Shown here: positions 1 to 11,847 of the stretch, in pieces
Numbering within the stretch: the stretch's first letter is position 1
Layout of the letters: each line of letters begins with the position of its first letter
Assembly: GCA_004325065.1 (NCBI GenBank)
Contig: PITI01000041.1
Span: 1 to 29,531 of the forward strand
From: Hamiltosporidium magnivora
Lineage: Eukaryota > Microsporidia > Dubosqiidae
Length of the DNA: 29,531 bases
Reading direction: 5' to 3'
Made by a program: the position numbers and the translations under genes
Notes under the pieces: generated by a model
What the model saw: only the letters and a program-made list of their open reading frames with translations
Databases searched by the model: none
What the model was told of the DNA's origin: nothing

Positions 1-421
1 TTGGCTTTGATAAATTTGTTGATTATAGTATGCCGCCGAATTTTCATAATTATTTTGAAATAAATAGGTATTTCGAGCAGGAATAGCCTCGCAATTATTA
101 TAAGTATTCATTGTTAAATCGTTTTTTCCAATATTACCCTCATCAGTCGGGATATTAATAATGTCTTTTAATCTCAAAACCTGATTGGGTTTGTTTTCTT
201 CGACGTATGTCTCCCTATTTTTGTATCCCTGGTCTAAATTTCTTTTTTCCGAATTTTTTTCTTGGCTTTTTTCAATATCATCCTTTCTGTATTCTCGATC
301 ATCAGATTCATTTATATTCTGACATTTATCTTGAACCTGGATCTTATGAGACACGGCAGCAAACTGAAGATTTATATATCTCAGTAAAAAAAATACTTCT
401 GATAAAACACAAAACTATCAT
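1..421 (-). CDS. partial secreted hypothetical protein, apparent frameshift near the start
   Basis: I do not recognise this protein. On the minus strand one frame is open without a stop from about position 412 to the window edge (about 137 codons), so the gene is 3'-truncated by the window. The residues are hydrophilic, rich in Asn, Gln, Glu, Lys and Tyr, with an Asn/Tyr/Gln-rich stretch near the edge. That long frame has no ATG near its 5' end; its only Met codon is at 109-111. An ATG at 421-419 in another frame, directly preceded by four Cs, begins a short hydrophobic run (MIVLCFIRSIF). The two frames would join if the run of eight Ts (plus-strand A8, 386-393) were one base shorter. The joined N-terminus would then be a typical signal peptide with a likely cleavage site near FAAVS. 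I infer a secreted protein with a homopolymer frameshift. This could be an assembly error, a recent pseudogene or slippage. Coding status is well supported by the long open frame; function is unknown. Confidence 0.72.
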
Positions 422-425
422 GGGG
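422..425 (-). promoter_or_regulatory. CCCC motif abutting the start codon
   Basis: On the minus strand four Cs sit immediately before the ATG at 421-419. CCC-like or GGG-like motifs close to the start codon are a described transcription-start signal of microsporidian genes. The same arrangement appears at the primase-helicase gene, and a spaced version at the right-hand secreted-protein gene. The motif supports this ATG as the true start despite the frameshift downstream. Confidence 0.45.
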
Positions 426-3400
426 TTTTCAATTTAATTTATTTTATATGCCAGTATATACTATATTTGAATAAATTATCAATTAAAGAAATCCAGAACA
501 TTTTTTTTGAATTAATTTATGTAAAATCTATTCCATAGCAATATTAAATATAGAATAATGATTTTTATAATTAAATATATTTTCAAACCAAAACTTTTTT
601 ATAATAAGAAGCAATTTTTTTAAATTTATATTCATTTAAGAGTAGAAAATATACTATATTTTCATTAATAAAAGTTCTATGCAAAATGCATTTATTGGGA
701 AAAAATATGGAATTAAAGGCTAAAATGCTTTTCAAATTTAAGGAATTTTACTTTCCGGCATAAATGACAAACAGTAAAGAATTTTTAAAAACGAGCAGTC
801 GATATAAAATCTAAAATAGTGAGTAATATACGCAAATGTTGAATCCATCGTTAAAAAAGTAATAAAAAACATTAAGATATGCGGCTTAGATTAGGCTTCT
901 ATAGTTTTCCTGGTTGCATATAAATAGAGAAAATATCTCAAGAAATCAACCAAAAACGTTGAGACTTTGAGCCAGAACGAACAGAAAAATTTGTAACTAC
1001 GTATCACGATTCAATATCATATCGATTTCCAAGTATTAATCGACAAATCTAAACAATAATGCGCATCGGATTCATACAAATTGAAATATGTCTTTTTGAT
1101 ATGCGAAATTGCACAACGGATAACCACAGTTTTGGATAAATCTTATGCTTTCTGAACGTACCACAAATTTTTTATTTGATTTTTCATTGCAAGCAAACTT
1201 AGCAGCTGATGTTGCAAAAGTGCTTTATAAGCTCATTTTTTTCGAAGATGCCCCCAATATTTTACGAAAAGAGAATTAAAAAGAGTTTGTCAAAATTACA
1301 TACCTATTATGGCGTTTCTCATATTACCGGAAAAATAAGGCACCACAAAATAAAAAACAAATTATATGATACAAACATACAATTTTATGAAAACAGGCAT
1401 AATTATGATTATTTCGGTAAATGAGAAGGATCTATGTATATTTTAAAATCGCTTAGCTGCAATAAAACCTAAAGAGCATAATGGAAAAAATCTCGATGGA
1501 AGATTAAGGCGCTGTATGAGCAGAAATTCTGTTTTTTACCAGAATGATGCTTCACATAATGAATTTTCTTCAGGATCCTAATTGGTGGAATAATTTGAAA
1601 ACGAAGAAGAAACAATAAAGTTCGAATTGATGAAGATCAAGGAAATATAAAGATATTGTATGCTCAAAATCGATTTTAATACAACATTCTAATTTAAATA
1701 ATGACAATTCTTAGTATATTCTATAAAGTTGAGGCAAATATAAAGTTAATTGCTGTAAAATTCAATGCTAATGATGGAAGTCTACTAAAGAAGATTCCAA
1801 AAACAAACAAACGAATTAACGAAGCATATTATTAGCTTTTATGAATAAAAATTGAAAACTAATCATATTAGCAGCTTAAATTGCACTGGATGCGACAGAA
1901 AGCGAAAATGTATTGTCAATCGCCTCAGAAGAATCATCATATTGTAGTATATTGTCATGGCAATAAAATAAATTCTTTAGGGCGAAATCTCAACTCGGAT
2001 TGTTTTTATTGCAGAAGGTGGTATTTTCAATGTTTCCTTCTTAAATTATAATGTTTGTTCCTTTCATTTTTCAGGTTATTTTGTTTCTCATAATAAAAAA
2101 TATACGCAAAATAAAAAACGATGAATAAAAAGGTTATGTATAAAAATTGGTGCGATAAAAAAGAGTTTGGCTCATAACTTGATCTAAGAAAAATTCACTT
2201 AATTTGAAAAAAATCCGAATTAAAATGTTTTTAAGCCTTTAAACATTTTCTTCTATCTCTTTAACTACAAAACCCCACTATGCTAAGTCAGACTCTTCTT
2301 TTATATTTATTGTCGGTTCCTAAGTGTAGTTCATTTATTTGAAAACTAGGGTATATTTTTTTGTTTTTGAATTTCTAAACACTCTTCCTTGATACCGGCT
2401 TGTTTTCAATAACGTTTTAGTTTCTGATAGAGTCGATGCTTTTACCAACACAATTTCAGCCTTTTTCTAATTCCTTTTGGCCTTTTCAACTAAAGTGATT
2501 TTAGTTGATCATTGTGGATTTTTCGTCTCTCGCAGTGAGTATTACAGGCATAAATTGTAAGATTTTTTGTCAAAAATTATCCCAGACTTTACATAATAGC
2601 TAATATACATATAGACTTATAATGAAGATCAATCTTATTGACTAATAGGTTATACTTTTTGGTTTTTCAATTTGGAGTATTTAAATTCGCTCATTGGTAG
2701 TAATATATATTTCAATCCGTGCAAATTCATCTTTATTTTTATCTAGCACAAATAATTTGAACATTTTTCTTAAATATGACATCAGTTTATATTCTAGTGC
2801 AACTTTCGTTTCGGCATATAGTTTTTCAAAAAATGTCTTAAAATGTGGACCATGTTTCATTTAGAGAATTATATTTGTATCGAGTCAAATGAACTAGGTA
2901 AAGCATTCAACCGCTTATTTGTGTCGTCTAATCTAGTCAAATCAATGAATTTTCTGTATTCGAGTCACCAAATGCTCAGATGTCTTATCCTATTTATTAC
3001 GGTGTTGGCAGAATATTCTGCTCCTCGGAATACATTTTTATCATAGATAAAGCAGAAAACAGCTTTTTTCTTGGAATATAACTTTATTTGAGAACATTGT
3101 TTTTCTATTTCTTTATTGTTTTGGTAAATTGAGGCTCTTCAAAGTTATTTTTATTGACTTCTTTATGCAAACTATATATAGCTCACACTGTGTTTAGACA
3201 TTAATGGTTTTTCTCGGTTGTAAATTATAGAATTTTTGTAGAATAGGTCTGTAAATTTATACTTTAGAGAAATTATGTTTTTTTATTGGTCATATGACAT
3301 TTAAACGGTGCTAATTCAATAAAAATCATTTTATATAAATTTCATATTAAGATAATAAAAAATATTAATCATCAAAACGTACATTATCAAAGTTACAAGA

Positions 3401-6400
3401 TACTAAATGCATCAAGAATATAATTCATAAAAACTACGATAGATCTTCAGTTAGTCTGTTAATTACTTCTAATTCTTATACATATTTATTTTAACGTTTT
3501 CTCTTTGTTCTTGCGTCTTTTGGTTCTTTTAATCCTTTTTAACTACAGAATCTCCCATTATGTTCTGTATATTGCCTCTCTGACTTTTTTGTATCAAAAA
3601 TTAGTACGTTTAATATTTGAGCAAAATATCTATTAAAAAATATTTTTTATATCTTAAGTTCTTGTTTTAAAGTTTTGTATTCTTTGAAATTGGAAATGTT
3701 CCGAAAAAAATTTTATTTTCAGCACTTGATATTTAAACAAGCATCATAGACTAAAGTATAAATCAAAAAAAACCTTCAATTTTATTTATAAAATCATTCA
3801 AACTTCATATTTTAGATATTTAAATGTATAATCGATTAAAAGTAAAATGAATTTAGAGACTAATTGCAGAAATAAAATTAAAATATCTGAAAACCGAGAG
3901 AATTAAATCAAGTAAAAAAAGTATAACTTTGGTTTATTTGGGAGTTTAACTAAGTTGGAAATGTAATTTTCTTTATTATATGTTAAATCAAATGATGAGA
4001 CCTTTGGGTTCAAAAGCAATCTAATAAAAAATACAATTAAAAATCATCTCGCAGCTAACATATTTTAGTAAATAAAATATCGGCCTATACCAAACTAATA
4101 ATTTAAATTACCTAAAAATATAATATTTTAATATTGGCTTCATTAGCACAAGAACATTTAATTGCTTCAAACAAATATAACTGAAGTATTAAGTTCATAT
4201 CAAAAACCACAATCCATTATGATGAATTGTTATATCTCTGAAGATACAGAAGCAAAAATTTTTATACATTTTGCTTCTAGACACAATTTCACGGTCTAAA
4301 ATAGACATTGAACTCAATCAAATTACAACCCAAAATAAAAAGAAAAGTACGCATAGAATTACACTTAAAAATTTTAGAATTCTCTAGCACAAAATACGAC
4401 GAGAAACCGATATTTCTTAACAATTCCTGAATATTCTATAATGGCTTTTCTCTCACCTTATAATCAAAATAACCACGCAAAAGATAGCGAGAGATAGATC
4501 TACTCCTAAAAGAGACATTATGAATATTTTTATCAAAAAATTATATAAATATTACTTTAGAGAATAGATCTACTCAAAAATTTGTTCAGCATATACCAGT
4601 AAGAACCATATTAAAACAAAATGAACTCTATCTATAACTTCAAAGGAAAACTAAAATTTTGAATTACCATTTCGAAAGCAAAATAGCCTAAAAAACGGAT
4701 TAATGCGCCTTTATATTTCAAGATGGTCTTCTACTGTTATTAAAGATGAAACGAGTAAGAATACATAATTTTTTTATTGCGTTACTTCTGGCTTGCTAGA
4801 TGAATCTATAAGCTTGTAATTTTCGAATCTAAACACCCTATATAGCATTATAGCGCATAGAAAGTTTCTCTTATAGTTACCGATACTATTTAAAATTAAA
4901 ATTGGAAGAATCGTGGTGACAAGATATTAAATGGTCTCAAGAGAGTGTTATAACCAGAAAGACAATTTCTTAATAAAACAATCCGACTTAAATAATGCAA
5001 AAAATAACAGATCTGGACAAAGAAACATTGTTTTGATCTTATTGTGGTTTCTATTGTAACAAGAACATAATTTAGAAACGAAACATTAACTGCAATACAA
5101 GAACTATATACGAGAGCTTATCTGTTGTATTATCTTATTTGGAAAACAAAATTGCTATTTTTCTGTCGAATGTTGATATGATGGTGCCAGTATTATTTTC
5201 TGTTAGTAATTCTAACTCCTTTTCTTTGTTTCGAAATAAAACAATTGGTTTTTGTATAATCAAGACTTATTATATTTTAACATCACTTTGTTTTTCAAAT
5301 ATATCTGGAATTTAAAGAGGAATAGATTGCGAATAAAAAGAGCTAAATGCATGTAAAATAACGAATACAAAATACGGCATTTGGTACATGTATGGTTTAT
5401 CTGTGTGTTTAAGTACCACTAGATCCGATTTACACATTAATTCAAAATTCTTATACTGATTATTTAGCAATTATTTTTAATCAATATTCATATATAGTTT
5501 TCTTTTTTTAGATAAATACAAATTATATTCTATCTGTCATTATTCTATTCTTTTCTCATTTAAATGTAAAAAAATCATAGGTATATTACTGTTTAGATAA
5601 AAAAAATTGTTAAAACTGTTTAATCGATTATACTTCAAAAATCTTTGTATATATTACAGAATATATCATGATACATAATTGTATTCAATAAATATTTTGT
5701 AAATACATAAATTTGAAAAGTTAAAAAATATTAATTTTCTCGAATATTTAATAAAATATTCGTTAAAGTGTTTAGAATTAATTTATTTAAAATTTTGAAT
5801 CCAATAAAATAATGTTCAATAATAAAAGTTTTATAAATTATTGCGCATACCTGTTCTAAAAATAAAATAAATATCTTCAAGATTCAAAATCTCCGTCCAT
5901 CGACAGAAGTGACAGATGGAAATTTTGCTGTAAGGTGCTTTAGAAAAAAAAATTTAAATAAAAAAACCAATTTAACTCATAAAATTGTGGTTTTGATGAT
6001 AAAATTATATATAAAAGGCAAACCATTCTAATTTGGTTATATTAATTTTGAAATTAAATTTACATTCAATTGTAAAGAAGTAGTATGGTTTTATGCTATT
6101 ACCCTATTTTAATTTTTATAATTTACAATATTATTCTATTTTTGGCTTTACCTTTTACTTTAAATACAAATTTTTGTGTAGATTATATTTTTAAACTCAT
6201 ATTGTATTCTTAGCTGGTATTTGATTTGTTCTATGATATGCATCAGTTTTTCTATAATTTCTAATGTTTTTTTTATTATTATTACTATAATATTGCGCAT
6301 TCAAGAACTTTTATATGTTCAAAAAAAAATTAAAACATGCGAAGAGAAAATGGGAATTCATTTTGTCTAATAAGTTTTTACGACCTGGAATACTTTTTTA

Positions 6401-6950
6401 AAACAGTTACAACCACATTATTTTACATTCCTAGATATTTTGACTTCTCAAATATTTTTTTTCTAATAACACGATTATCAAGAATTTATTATCTAAATAC
6501 CCGTTACTATTCTATATCAAATACTATAAAAATAAAAGTAAAATTACTTCACGTTTTTTAATAATAGCTTCAGGGATTATTCCTTTGCTATTTTATTTAA
6601 AAATAGAATCAAAGGACCTATTTTATCTGGTAAAATACCTACTTTATAGATTTCCTTCAGGTTTATGTTTCAAACTTATATTCTTTTATCGGATATAATC
6701 CAGGTTCGTGTTTCGACAAGATATATTGTATGAAAATAGAATGATATAATTTTTTTCGCTTTTAATCTATATTCGGGTATAAATTTATCAGAATGCTGAC
6801 TACTTTTTCATTTAAGTATCTGAAAAAACTGTATTTTACGCAATATGATTAGTGTTCTTTGCTTCGGTATACTTAAAATCTTTTTAAAATTTACGCGCTT
6901 TTCTAGGTTTTAAATTTATATTAAGTGCGATTTTGAACTATAATATAAGC
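426..6950. other. AT-rich desert, no supportable gene
   Basis: This stretch holds no coding region that I can defend. ORFs of 50-75 codons occur on both strands (for example 1209-1424, 2843-3046 and 6337-6561, plus strand), but ORFs of that length are expected by chance at this base composition. Parts of 1.0-3.1 kb are slightly less AT-rich and, on the minus strand, contain runs of polar residues in shifting frames (about 2690-3060), which may be a heavily decayed gene. I could not name a family. Homopolymer A and T runs are frequent. No tRNA, rRNA or intact transposon gene was seen. Confidence 0.6.
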
Positions 6951-6954
6951 ATTA

Positions 6955-7190
6955 TTCCCACCATGCCGGGAGCGAATTGGTTTGGAGTATTCTCTGCTTG
7001 TCGTAAGAGGCGACTAAAAGGGAACTGTCTTTCATATTGTTGTTGGGCGTAGGGCTAACAACGCACCCTTTAAACCTAGCTTGTTACGAAATCCGAAAAA
7101 GCAAGCAAATCCACTGAAAAAATACCGGTGCGAGTATTACTGAGGGAAGCCAAGGCTCGCGCAGGGCTGTAGTGCCGAGGATGAATGGAT
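6955..7190 (+). repeat. dispersed repeat copy A, GC-richer, structured
   Basis: This is a sharply GC-richer block in AT-rich surroundings. It starts near ACCATGCCGGGAGC and ends near GCAGGGCTGTAGTGCCGAGG. It aligns over its whole length with the reverse complement of 23466-23697. Strongly shared segments include CCATGCCGGGAGC, ATTCTCTGCTTGTCGTAA, TTGGGCGTAG, CTAACAAC, CCGAAAAAG and GCAGGGCTGTAG. It has short self-complementary parts, for example GTCG and CGAC around a small loop at about 6997-7015. No reading frame is open through it. Blocks of this kind resemble 3' ends of R4/Dong-type non-LTR retrotransposons that I recall from insect genomes. That resemblance is from memory and unverified; a non-autonomous SINE-like unit or a structured RNA is also possible. 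Confidence 0.7.
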
Positions 7191-7194
7191 ATAC

Positions 7195-9950
7195 GCATTA
7201 GCATTTTTTGTATTTTTAATACATTCTAAAATATGTTTTTTTCTTATATTACGTTTTAGGCAAATTAGTAAAAATACTTGCAAATTTTCTTTTTTTCGCA
7301 AATTTTAATAACTAATTTGCCGATAATTATTTTATTTTTAAGTTGTAAGTTTTTTCGGAATTTTATATTCTCATTATGACTGTCCAATAGCTATAACTGC
7401 ATTTAGTTACTATGTATTTGATGTCAAAGTTTTTTACTTCTAACTATGCGTATATCCTACTTTACATGCTATTTAGTATTATACATCGTTTTTTTATACT
7501 AAGATTATTTAAACTATTTAACTTATAGGAATCAGTTTTTAATTTGTGAAGTAAAATGAACTAATGTTTTCTTGTAAAAACCATCGATTTTTATTGTAAA
7601 AAACATATTTAAGGCGGTAAAAAAGAAGAAAGTTCTAGAAGGTTAGATTTAATACTTGTTTTTCTTAAAATAAACTACATAAGTGTTTTTTTTTAGAATT
7701 TTAATAGATTGTATAAGAAAACAAAAAATTGTCATATTGAGATATTTCATCCTTATTATTACTTTGGGGTTTATTTGCATTTAAATATCGCTTACCAAGG
7801 AAAGACAATAAGACATTTTTTTCTTGTATTATTGTTGTAATTTTTTTCAAGCAGTGTATTCTAGAAATTTATAAGATAATTTGAAATTTCAGCTGCTATC
7901 TAAGATATCATTATATTCATTCATCTATTATTAAACTAAGTGATAAATTTGAAAATAGAGATATTAGCGAGCAACTTATCGGTTTTATTTGTCTGAACAT
8001 GCCCCTTCTCGCTAATAATATTGCAGTCTTTAGTTAATTTGTGACCATATAATTCTTGTATGAATACTATAATCAAATCAGTTATTAATCAGTTTTTCTT
8101 TGCAGTTATTTATTTGGCCATAGAAATATACTATTTGAGAGTTTTCATATTATCGATATGATATTTTTATTTTTGGCTTTAAACGACATTATTGGACAGG
8201 CAATATTTATGATTTTTTTTCGAAAATTATAAACTTAGTTGTAAACATTTTATTTACACTCAGATACCTCGCTTTTTCTCTCTGCTCATTAGTTTATTTT
8301 GAAATATGAAAATTTTCGTTATAAGAAAATATATCTGATTTGTGATTATCGACACATTTAAAGTCCAAATCTCGAATGTGCTATATAAGTGATAATGCTG
8401 ATTCCTAAAATTATTTTTTTCAAAAAAACCTACAAATCAATAATACGATTATTTAGGTTCATTACCTTCCTGATATAGAAATTATAGATGTTCGAACAGA
8501 CTTTAAAATAAGAAGAGCTTGTTTAAACAATAGAACATCGTAAGTTGGCCATCTTCTTTTAATATTTATCCTCTTATGTATTACATATTTATAAAAACTT
8601 TTTTTTAGATCGCCTTTTCAGGCATCGGATAACAACATAGATATGCTTATAATTTAAATGAATGCTTGATACGTTTCAGCATAGATTTTCATCACAAAAA
8701 TAAATCAAATTGTGAATATTATACGAAGGTCGAAACAGAATTGTACATACTCTCAAAAATCGATATTTTAGAAATATGGATGTTTGAGACATGAAGGCAT
8801 TTTACTTACACTTAAAAAAACAAAACATTTTAGCCTATATTTTGAATCAAAACTAAAATTTTAATCCCCAAGTTAGCGAAATGTTATACTTTCCCATCTG
8901 AATCTACATTTTATATCACCTGAAAAGGTTCTAAAAACAAATTTTTGCTTTGGTTTAGGCGTCTTCTTATCCTGCCTCCTAAGGTTTTACTTTTTTTTAA
9001 CGTATATTTACAGGATATATAACATGAACAACATATTTAGCTATATTTAGCACATGATGGTAAATCTCTATAATATAACGTAAATAAAGCTTAAACTTAA
9101 GTATAGCACTCAACTATATGCTAGCATTCTATTAAACAATTTTATTTAGTTTTTCTCTGATTACCTAATCGGCATCATAACTATAAAATATAGTACGGAA
9201 ATATTTAAATGTCGGTTTTAATTCGCTTAATAATGTTTATTCTGCAAATACAGACTTGAAAATCTTGTATTTAGTAAAAATATTCTTATATTTACAGATA
9301 ATGTCTCCATGGTTTTGTATTTATTTTTATAAACCCATTATCAATAAATACTGTGAAATAAAACTTCGGTTTCCTTCACAGTTGTATTAAATTATATTAA
9401 TTATGAAATATTTATAAGATAAATACACTATCTATATGAAAATTAGAAAAATTCGAATTTATTTGTGCTATTCAGACAATAAATCTCACATTATAAAACA
9501 ATCTCTTCATGTTAAATATAACTAAGATTTTATTCTTTGATTTAAAGAATTCGTCGATTTCAAGATCGTGCAATCTAATGGTGTATTATTTTCTTCCTAT
9601 ATTCTGTTTGAAGATATCTAAAACGAAAGAGGGGTGGTTTTTAATCACATACAATGAATTATGTATTAATTAGCTGTTAAGTTTATATTTTTCTCAAAAA
9701 TATCTAATTAAATTTCGCCTTAAAACAAATAAAAATTTTATCAAAGATAATATGTTTTTATAATTTAGAAGTAAAACGATTGAATGAAAGAAAATACAAA
9801 CTTAATATACATCATCACAACTCTGTAAACCGTCTTGTATTTACCCTTCTTCTTTTCTACTGAAACTGTAGATATTGGACAATCAATTAACTGCCACAAC
9901 TTATCAAACTGAAAATTATCTTGGTTATCTCTTATTATCTAAGATTTTTC
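7195..9950. other. AT-rich desert, nothing supported
   Basis: No open frame of convincing length, no RNA gene and no clear repeat were seen in this stretch. It is dominated by A/T runs and dense stop codons in all six frames. Short patches such as 8930-8990 are slightly less AT-rich but have no continuous frame. Confidence 0.6.
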
Positions 9951-9952
9951 GA

Positions 9953-10228
9953 ATGAAAAAAATTTCGATAAGCTTTTGTATTTTTATAATCTGTACTTCT
10001 TTTTTGGAAATAAAAAACGTTGGAAACTATAGCAGAAGATTTTCTATCGGGTTCAATGCTATACTTATAGTTTTACTTGTACGATTATGCTCAAATCGTT
10101 TAATTATGCAAATGAGAAGCAATCTCTTAACTCGAATATACACTGAAATCAAAAAAGTGAACAAGTTCCAAATTGAATTTTCTTTCTTTAAATTTGAATT
10201 TATCGGGTATCAGGAAAATTATATGTAG
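9953..10228 (+). CDS. weak candidate small secreted or membrane protein, possibly frameshifted
   Basis: The ATG at 9953 opens a 91-codon frame. Its N-terminus is a textbook signal peptide or anchor: basic MKK followed by a hydrophobic run (ISISFCIFIICTSFL). A second hydrophobic stretch follows around residues 35-45, then a basic tail. The frame is in fact open from further upstream (at least 9875), so the total open length is about 117 codons, which is unusual but not decisive in DNA this AT-rich. A second plus-strand frame overlaps from about 10173 and stays open to 10403. A single frameshift near 10200 would give one product of about 150 residues. No CCC motif precedes the ATG. I cannot name a family, and this may be a decayed gene or chance. 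Confidence 0.3.
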   Translation: MKKISISFCIFIICTSFLEIKNVGNYSRRFSIGFNAILIVLLVRLCSNRLIMQMRSNLLTRIYTEIKKVNKFQIEFSFFKFEFIGYQENYM

Positions 10229-11682
10229 CGATTTGTTTGGTATTTTTGACATACAATATAATTGCAATATTGTGTTGAATTCGGATATAATTACTGCTTT
10301 ATTGAAAAAAATGTCTGGCCGATATAAGGCTAAGGTTTTTTTAATTATGACTGTTTTTTTTGGTTTTAATAGATCTTTAATGTACTTAGACATACTATTT
10401 TAAATATTTCTGACTGTATAGTTCCAAATTTTTCCAAATATACTTGAATTTTTCTATCAAATTAATTTTGTCCTTTATTGCCAGATTATTTAATTAATTT
10501 TTGGATTTAAAACGGTATTTTTTGCATTTAATTAAAATTTGGGGGTTGAACTGCTCTTTTTGTGCTTCAATCACATTTCTATCAAAATCCATTGGGCTTT
10601 GTGCTACGTGGCTAGTATAATATTGTTGATATGTTATGTTTAAATCTTGATTGATATTCTTAAATATATCCAACAGCTTACAAATAAAGTTCGAGCATAT
10701 CCTTCTATATTATAGTTAATTCTTCGCAGCACTCTCTAACCTAACTACACAATATTGGGATCTATACAATGATGCACCCTCTGCAATTTTTTGTGCCAAT
10801 TTACTTTAATGTTTATATATTAACAAGAAAATGGCATATTATCTCGCACAAACCACTTCTATTATTCGTACATGGCACTGTTCGCTAAATATGATACTTT
10901 GAGTTTAATTTTTAACCACATGCTTCACATTTTAGCTATTTAAACCCTATCATTTTATGTCTTAGTATAAGCAAAGGTTTACATTCCTTGATTCGGGAAG
11001 AAAACTGGTTTTTTAAAGAAATTTTTGCTTGGTTATTTTGATACACCTACGCTTTGTATTTCTTGGATTTCCATGGGCATATTATTTGATAAGATCATTA
11101 ATCTTTTCCGAAATAATTTTTATATTATCGATTTAAAAAAATTTAAGAAAGATTTACCTAATTAGACCACTTTATCATATTATAAATTTTTTTATGTTTT
11201 TTGTAGTGTTATAGTATTAATGCTTTGATATCTACGACCTTCGGAATTTCTTTAATAGAATTTTAGAATTCTAAAGGCCTTTAACTTAAATTTTAATTTT
11301 ATAACCATAATAAATTGTCATAATGCAGACAATCAATGTTACAGAAAAATATATATAATACGAAGCAGTATTGCCTACAAAATACACTTCTTGGTTATCT
11401 TTTTCGTTCTTTCTACCTCTAGTCTAAAAAGATGCGTATATGAAAAAGAAAATTCGGATTTTACCTATTTTTAATACCCCAAACTTTGCTGTTCAATAAA
11501 ATTATTATCAACTTACAGTCCTTAAGAATATAAAAAAATTAAATTTTGCCGTGTGGGCCCTACATGTGTATCAATTACTGTCAATTTACATATTTGGCAC
11601 ACTGAGTAATTATCGATAATATTAAGTTATTTAGGAATTTTAGACTTTTCAAAAATTATTTTTTTTGCCATTATAAATATCG

Positions 11683-11847
11683 CTAAGCTTGTTTGTCATT
11701 GTGGTTAATTGACAGCGATTTAGCATGTGTGCATTTCGTCATTCTCTCCAGCCAATCAGCAATCATTATTGACTTGGCGTTTTTAATCTCGAGTTTCCAG
11801 GACTTAGGTCGGTTCCAGTTCATTTTTATCGTGGGTTTTTTCTTCAT
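11683..11847 (-). other. GC-richer island with a 54-codon minus-strand ORF
   Basis: About 150 bp here are clearly less AT-rich than the surrounding DNA. An ATG at 11847-11845 opens a 54-codon frame of coding-like composition, basic and with three Trp (for example MNWNRPKSWKLEIKNAK). The length is not significant on its own. No homologue is recognised. It may be the last piece of a decayed gene or mobile element; chance cannot be excluded. Confidence 0.25.

Noticed and set aside
207..437. Plus-strand frame of 76 codons at the left edge
   Set aside because: It is the antisense shadow of the partial secreted-protein gene and has a Phe-rich, non-protein-like composition.
1872..2051. Plus-strand frame of 59 codons with Cys and His residues
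   Set aside because: Frames of this length are common by chance at this composition; no recognisable motif spacing.
2150..3600. Possible relic of a Ty3/Gypsy-like pol gene on the minus strand
   Set aside because: A few residues in shifting frames (around 2260 and 3540) vaguely recall the reverse-transcriptase entry region, but stops are frequent, spacing does not hold and the catalytic motif is not visible.
6337..6561. Plus-strand frame of 74 codons starting with ATG
   Set aside because: Phe/Tyr/Ile-rich chance composition, no start motif, and a length expected at random.
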